Made by a program: the position numbers and the translations under genes. Below, in pieces: positions 1 through 5,663 of a stretch of 9,364 nucleotides of DNA. The notes below the pieces were generated by a model, which saw nothing but the letters and a program-made list of their open reading frames with translations, searched no databases and was not told where the DNA came from. Source of the stretch: an uncultured Clostridiaceae bacterium (GTDB lineage Bacteria; Bacillota; Clostridia; Lachnospirales; Lachnospiraceae); contig CAMWMT010000067.1 of the NCBI GenBank assembly GCA_947175375.1, forward strand, positions 1 through 9,364, written 5' to 3'. Each line of letters starts with the position of its first letter. The first letter of the stretch is position 1.

Positions 1-22
1 CTGCCATGCGTGTCCGGACTGG

Positions 23-1336
23 TCATCTCACGATCTGTCCCTCTGCCCCGCGTCTTAATACATTTTTTGCCGTGTTGATCTTTTCCGCCATACGGCAGCC
101 GCAGGCACTGCACACAAAGACGCCTTCCTTTTTACTGCCAACTGCGCCGCATCTGCTGCATTCATTACTGATATCCTTTCCCAGAAGTTCCACCAGTTCC
201 ACTGACTGTTCCCTGCACTTTTGGATCAGGCGGCTTCGAATATAGCCCCTCTGCCACATAGAAACCGAATGATTGATCTTCCGGTTGATACCGCCTCCCT
301 TAGAACCTGGCAGCTTTACCATATAGACAGTCTGCGGCTTCTCTATTTCCAGAAAGCGGTTTAGTTCATGATTGATATAACTGTGCAACTGCTCTGTAAG
401 CCTTCTCTTTTTGGCGTTATACTTTTTCCGTCCAGGATTGCTGCGTCTGTTCTGGTTGTAGATGCCTGTTTGCGCACGTATCCAGTCTGCATATTCTGTC
501 TGGTATTTCCCCAGTTTTTCTCCATATTGATGTCCCTGGTCTGTTGTTAGCATGGTATAGATACCCATGGATACTCCAATCTGGTTTGTATAGTCTTGAT
601 GCTTGTTCACCGTCGCGAAAACAGGGACATGAAGCACAATCCCATTATTTTCCGGACACAGCTGGAGATAAATCTGGCATTTATACTGGTTATGGTCAGT
701 CAGCAGTACAAAGATACGTTTTCGTCTTTCCTTTGTAGAGATATAGATTACATGATCACCATAACGGTACGCCCGCTCCGAAAGCGAGAAACCTTTCGCT
801 CCATCTGTATGTGGCCTCACATAGTATTTTCGTACCTGCCGGCGCAAGTATCGGTGCAGTTTTTCCTCATCTATCTGCGATGCCAGCCGGTCATAGGTCT
901 TTTGTATCTCTTTTGGCAGTTCTATCTTTTCCTGGTTCAATACGGCTCCGAAGGCATTTTTAACTTTCAAAACAAACCGGAGATAATGTTTTTCCTTTTC
1001 CGTAAATGATTCATTCCGATTGATCAGATTCTGAATCTTGACCTTCGTTCTCGTCCACTGACTCTTGATATCCCCCAGCGCATCAAATACAGCAAGATAA
1101 AAATACACAGACGGCAGACTTAGGATCTCTCTAAATCCACTGCGGGTCATCTCATTTTGTATCGTATAACCGGGATACAGCTTTGACAGACTGGCAATGC
1201 CACCAAAACGAGCATATACATAGTTCTTCACCCTGGCATAATCGTCAGCAATCTCCTGAAGTTTTCCCATATCCTCATCAGAAACCGGTTCTTTATTATA
1301 CTGATGAACCGTTCTGTACACCTTATCCGGCGGCAT
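23..1336 (-). CDS. TnpB-family protein with an inactivated RuvC nuclease site (TldR-like candidate)
   Basis: This 437-residue protein has the TnpB/OrfB layout: N-terminal recognition part (about 1-245), split RuvC fold (about 250-430), and a zinc ribbon with Cys393, Cys396, Cys409 and Cys412 intact. Active TnpB has Asp in the first RuvC strand (GxDxG), Glu in the second (xxxEDL) and Asp before xNAA. Here these align with Ser256 (IGVSMGIY), Val340 (VYMVKLPG) and Lys419 (EKINTAKNVL), so all three metal-binding acids are missing. The frame is otherwise uninterrupted, which suggests selection for a non-cleaving role. Known dead TnpB proteins (TldR) act as RNA-guided repressors; that role here is inference. 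The start is ATG at 1336, with AGAAGGAAG upstream and an in-frame TAG just before it. A guide RNA, if present, would overlap the 3' end and run past the window edge. A plain decayed transposase accessory protein is the alternative. Confidence 0.9.
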   Translation of the reverse strand: MPPDKVYRTVHQYNKEPVSDEDMGKLQEIADDYARVKNYVYARFGGIASLSKLYPGYTIQNEMTRSGFREILSLPSVYFYLAVFDALGDIKSQWTRTKVKIQNLINRNESFTEKEKHYLRFVLKVKNAFGAVLNQEKIELPKEIQKTYDRLASQIDEEKLHRYLRRQVRKYYVRPHTDGAKGFSLSERAYRYGDHVIYISTKERRKRIFVLLTDHNQYKCQIYLQLCPENNGIVLHVPVFATVNKHQDYTNQIGVSMGIYTMLTTDQGHQYGEKLGKYQTEYADWIRAQTGIYNQNRRSNPGRKKYNAKKRRLTEQLHSYINHELNRFLEIEKPQTVYMVKLPGSKGGGINRKINHSVSMWQRGYIRSRLIQKCREQSVELVELLGKDISNECSRCGAVGSKKEGVFVCSACGCRMAEKINTAKNVLRRGAEGQIVR

Positions 1337-1429
1337 CTCGCGCTTCCTTCTCTAATTCTGTCTGTCGACACTATAGGATCATTCATATGGAACACTTTAT
1401 ATGAGCACAGTTCTGCATATTGTAAATAT

Positions 1430-1455
1430 TTCTCAAAAAGTGTACTTTTTGGATA
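1430..1455 (+). repeat. Hin-like dyad site I (candidate crossover site)
   Basis: Twelve-bp arms flank a 2-bp core GT at 1442-1443. Read outward from the core, the arms are ACTTTTTGAGAA (left, complement strand) and ACTTTTTGGATA (right), 9 of 12 identical, with the inner 8 bp perfect. The 2-nt gap is too short for an RNA hairpin loop, so a protein-binding or recombination site is more likely than a terminator. Arm-2bp-arm geometry with TTTTTG-type arms is the layout of Hin hix sites. It lies 94-119 bp upstream of the tnpB start codon. Confidence 0.6.
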
Positions 1456-1500
1456 TTTCTCTTTTATGTAACATTGTTCTAAAAAAACAACCGATAATTC

Positions 1501-1529
1501 TTGATTTTTTGATAAATATGTGCTAAAGT
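1501..1529 (+). promoter_or_regulatory. Extended -10 promoter candidate inside the invertible segment
   Basis: TTGATT (1501-1506) is followed after 17 bp by TAAAGT (1524-1529), preceded by the extended -10 triplet TGC (1521-1523). Both hexamers match consensus at 4 of 6 positions. In the present orientation it fires rightwards, antisense into the 3' end of the recombinase gene. After inversion between the two cores it would lie at about 1484-1512 on the minus strand and drive tnpB. AT-rich DNA produces chance matches, so confidence is modest. Confidence 0.35.
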
Positions 1530-1557
1530 TTTTTCGGGTTGCGACGATATAACTATA

Positions 1558-1583
1558 TATTCAAAAGGTACACCTTATGAGAA
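1558..1583 (-). repeat. Hin-like dyad site II (candidate crossover site)
   Basis: Twelve-bp arms flank a 2-bp core that reads AC on the plus strand (1570-1571), GT on the minus strand. Read outward from the core, the arms are ACCTTTTGAATA (left, complement strand) and ACCTTATGAGAA (right). With site I the four arms fit ACYTTWTGRRWA. Over the central 20 bp, site II in minus orientation matches site I at 16 of 20 positions. It starts 6 bp beyond the recombinase stop codon. Confidence 0.6.
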
Positions 1584-1588
1584 TGGTT

Positions 1589-2203
1589 TTATTGCGATTC
1601 AAAGCACTGTTCTCTGTACTTCTCTGCTTTCCGATAGAGCGTCGGCACAGATATATTGCACAGTTCCGCGGCTTCTGTCCCGCTGATCTCCCCTGTTATC
1701 CAACGATCATATATTTGACTAAAATTTTCTGGTAAAGGCTTGGATGGCCTGCCAAACTTCACTCCCCGAAGCTTTGCGGCTTCGATTCCTTCTTTTTGTC
1801 TCTGACGAATGTTTCCCCGTTCATTTTCTGCTACAAAAGACAGCACTTGCAGTACAATATCGCTGAGAAATGTCCCCATCAGATCCCTGCCTCTTCTTGT
1901 ATCCAGAAGTGGCATATCCAACACCGCGATATCTGCTTTTCTTTCCTTTGTAATAATCCTCCACTGTTCTAGTATCTCTTCATAATTTCTTCCCAGCCGG
2001 TCAATGCTTTTGATATAGACCAGGTCTCCTTCCCTTAATTTTCTCAAAAGTCGCCGATACATGGGACGGTCAAAATCTTTACCTGACACCTTGTCCATAT
2101 AGACGTTTCTTTCCGGTACACTCACTTCTTTTAAAGCAATCATCTGCCTATCTTCGTTTTGTTCCCTGGTACTGACACGTACATAACCATATACTTTTTT
2201 CAT
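1589..2203 (-). CDS. Small serine recombinase (resolvase/invertase type)
   Basis: This 204-residue protein is a complete serine recombinase. The catalytic domain carries YVRVSTREQ with the nucleophile Ser11 and Arg9, then SIDRLGRN with Arg69 and Arg72. A long E-helix (about 120-145, AENERGNIRQRQKEG) leads to the GRP minor-groove motif at about residue 152, and a C-terminal helix-turn-helix (about 175-195, SGTEAAELCNISVPTLYRKA). This catalytic-first order matches Hin/Tn3 resolvases, not IS607 TnpA, whose HTH is N-terminal. It cuts at 2-bp cores through a 5' phosphoserine link and should recognise AT-rich dyads such as the two just downstream. The ATG start at 2203 has an AAGGAGG ribosome binding site. 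All key residues are present, so activity is expected. Partner: the downstream dead TnpB gene. Confidence 0.93.
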   Translation of the reverse strand: MKKVYGYVRVSTREQNEDRQMIALKEVSVPERNVYMDKVSGKDFDRPMYRRLLRKLREGDLVYIKSIDRLGRNYEEILEQWRIITKERKADIAVLDMPLLDTRRGRDLMGTFLSDIVLQVLSFVAENERGNIRQRQKEGIEAAKLRGVKFGRPSKPLPENFSQIYDRWITGEISGTEAAELCNISVPTLYRKAEKYREQCFESQ

Positions 2204-2234
2204 GTTGCCCTCCTTCGTCTGGTCCGATTTTCTG

Positions 2235-2316
2235 TGCGATAATAGCAGGAATTTCTTCCATATCGCATAGAAAGGCAGACCCTGTTATCAATCATATAAT
2301 ACAGTCTGCCCCTTTC
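2235..2316 (-). other. Two stem-loops in the recombinase leader
   Basis: In the minus-strand leader the first stem pairs GAAAGG with CCTTTC and CAGAC with GTCTG across 2270-2316, with small GG bulges. The second pairs TGCGATA (2261-2267 on the complement) with TATCGCA (2235-2241) and encloses a GGAA/TTCC mini-stem. They end about 30 nt before the recombinase ATG. They could form an attenuating leader RNA, or at DNA level accessory recombinase sites. Pairing is seen directly; function is not known. Confidence 0.45.
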
Positions 2317-2320
2317 TTGC

Positions 2321-2349
2321 ATTATATTGCCTTTTGAGATTATGGATAA
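2321..2349 (-). promoter_or_regulatory. Recombinase promoter candidate
   Basis: A perfect TATAAT (complement of 2321-2326) lies 17 bp from a weak -35, TTATCC (complement of 2344-2349). Transcription would start near 2314, at the base of the first leader stem. The -10/-35 spacer contains GCCTTTTGAGAT (2329-2340, plus strand), which matches the arm consensus of the two crossover sites at 10 of 12 positions, so the recombinase may bind and control its own promoter. Confidence 0.4.
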
Positions 2350-2556
2350 TTTTTGCATTTTACCATACACTCTGTATGTTTTTATTACAGATTTTATCAG
2401 CGACAGTAGTACCTTCCCCAGTATTATGGCAAAATAGGGTCGTTGGGATTTTTGACCAGATTTTTCATGTGTGGTTTTAATTGAAAGCCACAGAATATAT
2501 CTGATCAGTCGAACAAATGAAACGATGGGAATATAACAATATGGAAGAACTATTTT

Positions 2557-2592
2557 GAAAAGAAAGATCCCAGGTCAAATCTTTAACCCGGG
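2557..2592 (-). terminator. Intrinsic terminator of the MATE gene
   Basis: On the minus strand CCCGGGT pairs with ACCTGGG (one G-U pair) around a 10-nt loop, followed by ATCTTTCTTTTC. It sits about 70 bp after the stop codon of the MATE gene and closes the regulator-exporter transcription unit. Confidence 0.65.
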
Positions 2593-2659
2593 AAAATATG
2601 TGCACGGAAAAATCCTTGATATGTTTGAAAAAAACCGACAAAAGACAAGCTTTACACTT

Positions 2660-4000
2660 TCACAAATATTTATAATGTCTGTGAAACTTAACTACCATAT
2701 AGATCGTCAGCATAAAGGTAAGCAGTTCCGCAAGAGGAATGGCTAACCATACTCCCGCTGTCTGTAAGAATCTCGGCAGAATCAAAAGAAAAATCGTGAT
2801 AAATCCAAAAGTCCTTAAGAAAGATATCATAGCCGATACTTTCCCATTGGACAGTGCTGTAAATAAAGCGGAGGCAAAAATATTGTATCCTGAAAACAGG
2901 AAGCTAAAAGAGAAAACAGCAAATCCTATTTTGGTAATCTCAAAAACATTTTCATGATTCCCGGCAAATATTCTGGCAATGCTTTCTCCTGCAAAAAATG
3001 AAAAGAGAAATACGAAAATGGAAACGGTCATTATAAAACAAATGCAGATTCGAACTACTCTCTTGAGCTGGTTCACATTCCTGCTCCCATAATTGTAACT
3101 GATAACAGGAGCTACCCCCATAGAAAAACCAATGTACAGAGTCGTCAGTAGGAATTGCGAATATATGATGATTGTAATAGCCGCTACGCCGTCCTCACCT
3201 GCCAGTTTCATCATTACCGCATTGAACAGAAAGGTCGTCACTGCACTTGACATCTGGCTTACCAATTCCGATGCGCCATTGGAACAACTCTTTACCAGAA
3301 CAGGCACATCCATCTTAGTCCTGCAGAAATGCAGTTCACTTCTTCCGATCAGAAAGAAGATAGAACCGATCAGTGTCGGTATCATATACCCAATGCCTGT
3401 CCCAAGGGCAGCCCCCTGTATCCCCATTTGCAGAAATACGATAAAAATATAATCAAAGACAATGTTTGCAATCCCTGCCAGAACAGAAAGAACGAATCCC
3501 AATGCCGGTCTTCCTGCGGTTACAAAGAGATTCTGGTACAATACCTGCATGATATTTCCGACAGCAAAGATCAGCTGTACCGTCAGATATTTTTTACAAT
3601 ATGGAAATAGAATCTCGCTTGAACCCAATCCCCAGATAATTTCATCAAGAAATAAGAGCCCCATCACAGTAATGACCAGACTCATGAGAACCCCTGTGAG
3701 GATGATAAGGGTAAAATTGCTTCGGGCTTCCTCTGTTTTTCCACTTCCCATTTTCTTCGCAATGACTGCGCTTCCGCCTGTCGCAAGCATTGTTCCTAAT
3801 CCAACCATGATATTGATGACCGGGCAGACGATATTGATCGCCGACAAAGCGTTGGTATCCACAAAGCGGGCGACAAATACAGTATCCACTATGGTGTATA
3901 GCCCCATAAACAGCATCATGACCATGCTTGGAAATGCGAATGCTATAAGAGATACCACATTAAAACTTTTCGCCAGCGGATTTCTTTGTGTGTTCGTCAC
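2660..4000 (-). CDS. MATE-family multidrug efflux transporter (MepA-like)
   Basis: This is a 446-residue inner-membrane antiporter that would export cationic drugs or metabolites using an ion gradient. It is hydrophobic throughout, with the two homologous MATE halves and about 12 membrane segments expected. Family-typical stretches are FMGLYTIVDTVFVARFVD near the N-terminus, the GSAVIAKKMGSGK loop, FDYIFIVFLQMGIQGAALGT mid-protein and GVAPVISYNYGSRN in the second half. I chose GTG (complement of 3998-4000): the sequence AAGGAGG lies 9 nt upstream and the protein then begins MTNTQRNPLAKSF. The more upstream ATG at 4216 only adds residues antisense-like to the family and overlaps the regulator in another frame. 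The start lies 41 bp inside the upstream regulator gene, so translation is probably coupled. Confidence 0.92.
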   Translation of the reverse strand: MTNTQRNPLAKSFNVVSLIAFAFPSMVMMLFMGLYTIVDTVFVARFVDTNALSAINIVCPVINIMVGLGTMLATGGSAVIAKKMGSGKTEEARSNFTLIILTGVLMSLVITVMGLLFLDEIIWGLGSSEILFPYCKKYLTVQLIFAVGNIMQVLYQNLFVTAGRPALGFVLSVLAGIANIVFDYIFIVFLQMGIQGAALGTGIGYMIPTLIGSIFFLIGRSELHFCRTKMDVPVLVKSCSNGASELVSQMSSAVTTFLFNAVMMKLAGEDGVAAITIIIYSQFLLTTLYIGFSMGVAPVISYNYGSRNVNQLKRVVRICICFIMTVSIFVFLFSFFAGESIARIFAGNHENVFEITKIGFAVFSFSFLFSGYNIFASALFTALSNGKVSAMISFLRTFGFITIFLLILPRFLQTAGVWLAIPLAELLTFMLTIYMVVKFHRHYKYL

Positions 4001-4925
4001 GACTAACTTCCTCCTTATTTTCGAATGGTAACGCCCCCTCCCTTCGGTCAGTGGCATTTTGGTCACCGCGTTCCAGATCGGTTTCTCCGATGCGGCTCCC
4101 TGGAAGAAGTACCAAACGCTGGGTCGGATAGCCATATTCCACAAGCAGTTCTCTTTCTTCAAAACCAAGACTGCAATACTCCTTACGATAACCGGTATCA
4201 GCCCTGTCGCCTGCACGGTATGTTGTTAATGTGATTTCCCTGCCGTAAAGCAGTTCATCTGCAAGTTTATCAACAAACAGCTTTGTGAACCCCATATTCC
4301 GATACTGCGGGTGTACGGCAAAAAAATCTATGCTCCCTGTGTCAGTTGAAAATCCCATAATACCGATTGCCAGTCTGTCATCCCGCAGGATCAAAGCTTT
4401 TTTATCCGAAATATACTGATGCAGATTTTCCATATATTTTTCCCGATCCATACAGGGGTATCCGTCAATCGTAAGGTCTACGAGCTCCATCCAGTCATTT
4501 ATATCCGCAGGCACAGCATATCTGATATCATCTTTTGTAAAATCCATTTTTTTGACTTCCTCTTTCAGATGAATCTCAAGCTGCAACGGATAAAACTCTT
4601 CTGCTTCCCGAAATTCCGCAGGCGTAGTCTTATACATTGCCTTGAAAATATCGGTAAATGCCTGCTGGCTTTCATATCCGCTCATAAGAGCAATTTCAAT
4701 GATCGGCTTTTTAGAAAACACCAGAAGTTTTGCCGCTTCTGTCAGCTGCCGTCTCTTTACATAAGCATGAATCGTCAGGCCAACGGTCTTTGTAAAAATC
4801 CGATGCAGATAATATTTGGAATAATGCAATGCATCTGCTGCCATATCCAGATCCGATTTCTCGTGCAGATGATCTTCTATAAAACGGATCGTCTGCGAAA
4901 CAATGTGAACGTTCTGACCTTGCAT
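3960..4925 (-). CDS. AraC-type regulator fused to a GNAT acetyltransferase domain
   Basis: This 321-residue protein has an N-terminal AraC DNA-binding domain with two helix-turn-helices (about 1-107; ALHYSKYYLHRIFTKTVG, then IIEIALMSGYESQQAFTDIFKAMYKTTPAEFR). A GNAT-like fold follows (about 128-268), and a charged, probably disordered tail of about 45 residues ends it. In the GNAT part the acetyl-CoA loop is VHPQYRNMGFT, giving Arg209-x-x-Gly212-x-Thr214 where Gly or Ala is usual, so binding may be weakened. It may sense acetyl-CoA or a small molecule, or acetylate one; this is inference. The ATG start at 4925 has AAAGGAGG 7 nt upstream. Its end overlaps the MATE gene by 41 bp, pointing to local control of that exporter. 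Confidence 0.9.
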   Translation of the reverse strand: MQGQNVHIVSQTIRFIEDHLHEKSDLDMAADALHYSKYYLHRIFTKTVGLTIHAYVKRRQLTEAAKLLVFSKKPIIEIALMSGYESQQAFTDIFKAMYKTTPAEFREAEEFYPLQLEIHLKEEVKKMDFTKDDIRYAVPADINDWMELVDLTIDGYPCMDREKYMENLHQYISDKKALILRDDRLAIGIMGFSTDTGSIDFFAVHPQYRNMGFTKLFVDKLADELLYGREITLTTYRAGDRADTGYRKEYCSLGFEERELLVEYGYPTQRLVLLPGSRIGETDLERGDQNATDRREGALPFENKEEVSRDEHTKKSAGEKF

Positions 4926-4942
4926 CCGGCTCCCTCCTTTCT

Positions 4943-4975
4943 GATAAGGAATTGTAACACAAAGAATTTCTTATC
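4943..4975 (-). promoter_or_regulatory. Dyad operator over the araC-GNAT promoter
   Basis: GATAAGGAATT (4943-4953) and AATTTCTTATC (4965-4975) are inverted arms identical at 10 of 11 positions, separated by 11 bp. A minus-strand -10 candidate TACAAT (complement of 4951-4956) lies within it; no good -35 is seen. The dyad would place a bound dimer directly on the promoter. Whether the AraC-GNAT protein, PadR or another factor binds is unknown. Confidence 0.5.
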
Positions 4976-5013
4976 TTTTCATGATTCTTGCTGTATTTTC
5001 AGAAAGCGGTCTG

Positions 5014-5541
5014 TTACCCCAATTCCTTTCTAAAGGCTGCAATCCATTCTTCGATTGCCTGCACCAGCAAAAACTGCTGATGCAAGACTGCCATACCTGC
5101 AGCAGGAATATCAGAGGTATTCTCCTTCAATGCCATATTTTCCTTCAGATAGTCTTTCAGTACCTTTATATTGTTTTCAATATGATCCAGATATTCTTTC
5201 TGGTTTTCCTTTGGCATACTATCTAAATTAACAATGACTGCATTAAAGTCTAAAAATATGTTGACTGGTTTGCAGGATATTGCAAGCATCAGCTTTTCAA
5301 ATTCTTCATTGCCTGCATCTGTCAAAGTATATACTGCCTTTTCGGGCATTTTTCCGTCTTTTTCTGTATGGCTCGAAATCAGTCCCTTTTCCTCCAGCTG
5401 AAGCACTTTTTTATAAATAGATGGTGTGCTGATTTTTACCCATTTTGAAATGTTTCGGTATTCCACCAGTTTCTGAATATCGTACGCACTCATAGACTTC
5501 TTTTTCAACATTCCCAACACGATCAAATCAATGGTCGCCAT
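5014..5541 (-). CDS. PadR-family transcriptional regulator
   Basis: This 175-residue repressor has a PadR winged helix (about 1-80): IDLIVLGMLKKKSMSAYDI opens it, STPSIYKKVLQLEEKGLI is the recognition region, and KAVYTLTDAG forms the wing end. The C-terminal part (about 95-175) is alpha-helical, as in the Vir_act_alpha4 dimerisation domain. PadR proteins often bind drugs or phenolic compounds and release promoters of exporters. It lies divergent from a MATE exporter and upstream of the AraC-GNAT/MATE genes in the same direction, with an 88-bp gap lacking a clear terminator. The ATG at 5541 has AAGGAGG 8 nt upstream. It probably represses both itself and the divergent exporter through the operator array between them. 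Confidence 0.92.
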   Translation of the reverse strand: MATIDLIVLGMLKKKSMSAYDIQKLVEYRNISKWVKISTPSIYKKVLQLEEKGLISSHTEKDGKMPEKAVYTLTDAGNEEFEKLMLAISCKPVNIFLDFNAVIVNLDSMPKENQKEYLDHIENNIKVLKDYLKENMALKENTSDIPAAGMAVLHQQFLLVQAIEEWIAAFRKELG

Positions 5542-5560
5542 ATAAAATTCCTCCTTTTCA

Positions 5561-5589
5561 TTGACAACTACTATAAATTATAGTATTAT
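5561..5589 (+). promoter_or_regulatory. Sigma-A promoter of the divergent MATE gene
   Basis: A perfect -35 TTGACA (5561-5566) is followed after 17 bp by TATTAT (5584-5589), one mismatch from consensus. Operator 1 fills the spacer, so a bound repressor would block RNA polymerase. Transcription would begin near 5596. Confidence 0.8.
5569..5585. promoter_or_regulatory. Candidate PadR operator 1
   Basis: A perfect dyad, TACTATA-AAT-TATAGTA, covers the -35/-10 spacer of the plus-strand promoter and the start region of the minus-strand one. It shares its half-site ACTATA with operator 2. Binding by PadR is inferred from position and family behaviour. Confidence 0.7.
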
Positions 5590-5605
5590 AAGTTCCGCGT
5601 CGCAA
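5577..5605 (-). promoter_or_regulatory. padR promoter
   Basis: On the minus strand TTGCGA (complement of 5600-5605) and a perfect TATAAT (complement of 5577-5582) are 17 bp apart. It overlaps the oppositely directed MATE promoter and operator 1, so the two promoters compete and share control. Confidence 0.6.
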
Positions 5606-5606
5606 T

Positions 5607-5640
5607 TACTATATTTTATAGTACTATATAATAAACTATA
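5607..5640. promoter_or_regulatory. Candidate PadR operator 2 and further half-sites
   Basis: A second dyad TACTATA-TTT-TATAGTA (5607-5623) is centred 38 bp from operator 1. Two extra ACTATA half-sites follow at 5623-5628 and 5635-5640, the first forming the perfect palindrome TATAGTACTATA (5617-5628). The array lies in the leader of the MATE transcript, downstream of its start. Confidence 0.65.
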
Positions 5641-5663
5641 TTAATATTAAAAGGAGTTACACA

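Larger units (their letters stand above)
1430..1583. other. Candidate invertible segment bounded by two recombinase crossover sites
   Basis: This segment fills most of the gap between the recombinase stop codon and the tnpB start. It is bounded by two 26-bp dyads described separately. Their cores (1442-1443 and 1570-1571) are 128 bp apart and inverted relative to one another, so Hin-type exchange would flip the DNA between them rather than delete it. The interior is AT-rich, holds no ORF of note and contains one recognisable promoter on the plus strand. That inversion actually occurs is inference; the arms, cores and distances are read directly. Confidence 0.5.
2204..2659. other. Intergenic region between the recombinase and the MATE gene
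   Basis: This 456-bp gap holds no protein I recognise. From right to left it contains the intrinsic terminator of the MATE gene, an inverted repeat TGTGG/CCACA at 2470-2492, a small dyad CATACA-CTC-TGTATG at 2364-2378, then the promoter and structured leader of the recombinase. The right boundary of any mobile unit carrying tnpB and the recombinase should fall in here, but I see no clear end repeat or target duplication. Confidence 0.6.

Noticed and set aside
596..1009. 137-codon plus-strand frame inside the TnpB gene
   Set aside because: It is antisense to a well-supported gene, has no recognisable domain and no clear ribosome binding site; it is a shadow frame.
1419..1424. Minus-strand TACAAT as a fixed tnpB promoter -10
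   Set aside because: The matching -35 position (1442-1447) reads AAGTAC and overlaps site I; too weak to call, though it could act with an activator.
1434..1451. The CAAAAAGT-GT-ACTTTTTG dyad as an intrinsic terminator
   Set aside because: A 2-nt gap cannot form an RNA loop without opening several A-U pairs, the stem has almost no G-C pairs, and an almost identical dyad occurs at 1558-1583, which fits DNA-binding sites better.
3462..4031. 189-codon plus-strand frame inside the MATE gene
   Set aside because: It runs antisense to conserved membrane segments of the MATE protein and resembles no family; hydrophobic genes often leave long open antisense frames.
4001..4216. N-terminal extension of the MATE protein starting at the ATG at 4216
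   Set aside because: The added 72 residues lie in another frame of the AraC-GNAT gene and do not look like a MATE N-terminus. The GTG at 3998-4000 has a strong AAGGAGG site and gives a normal protein.
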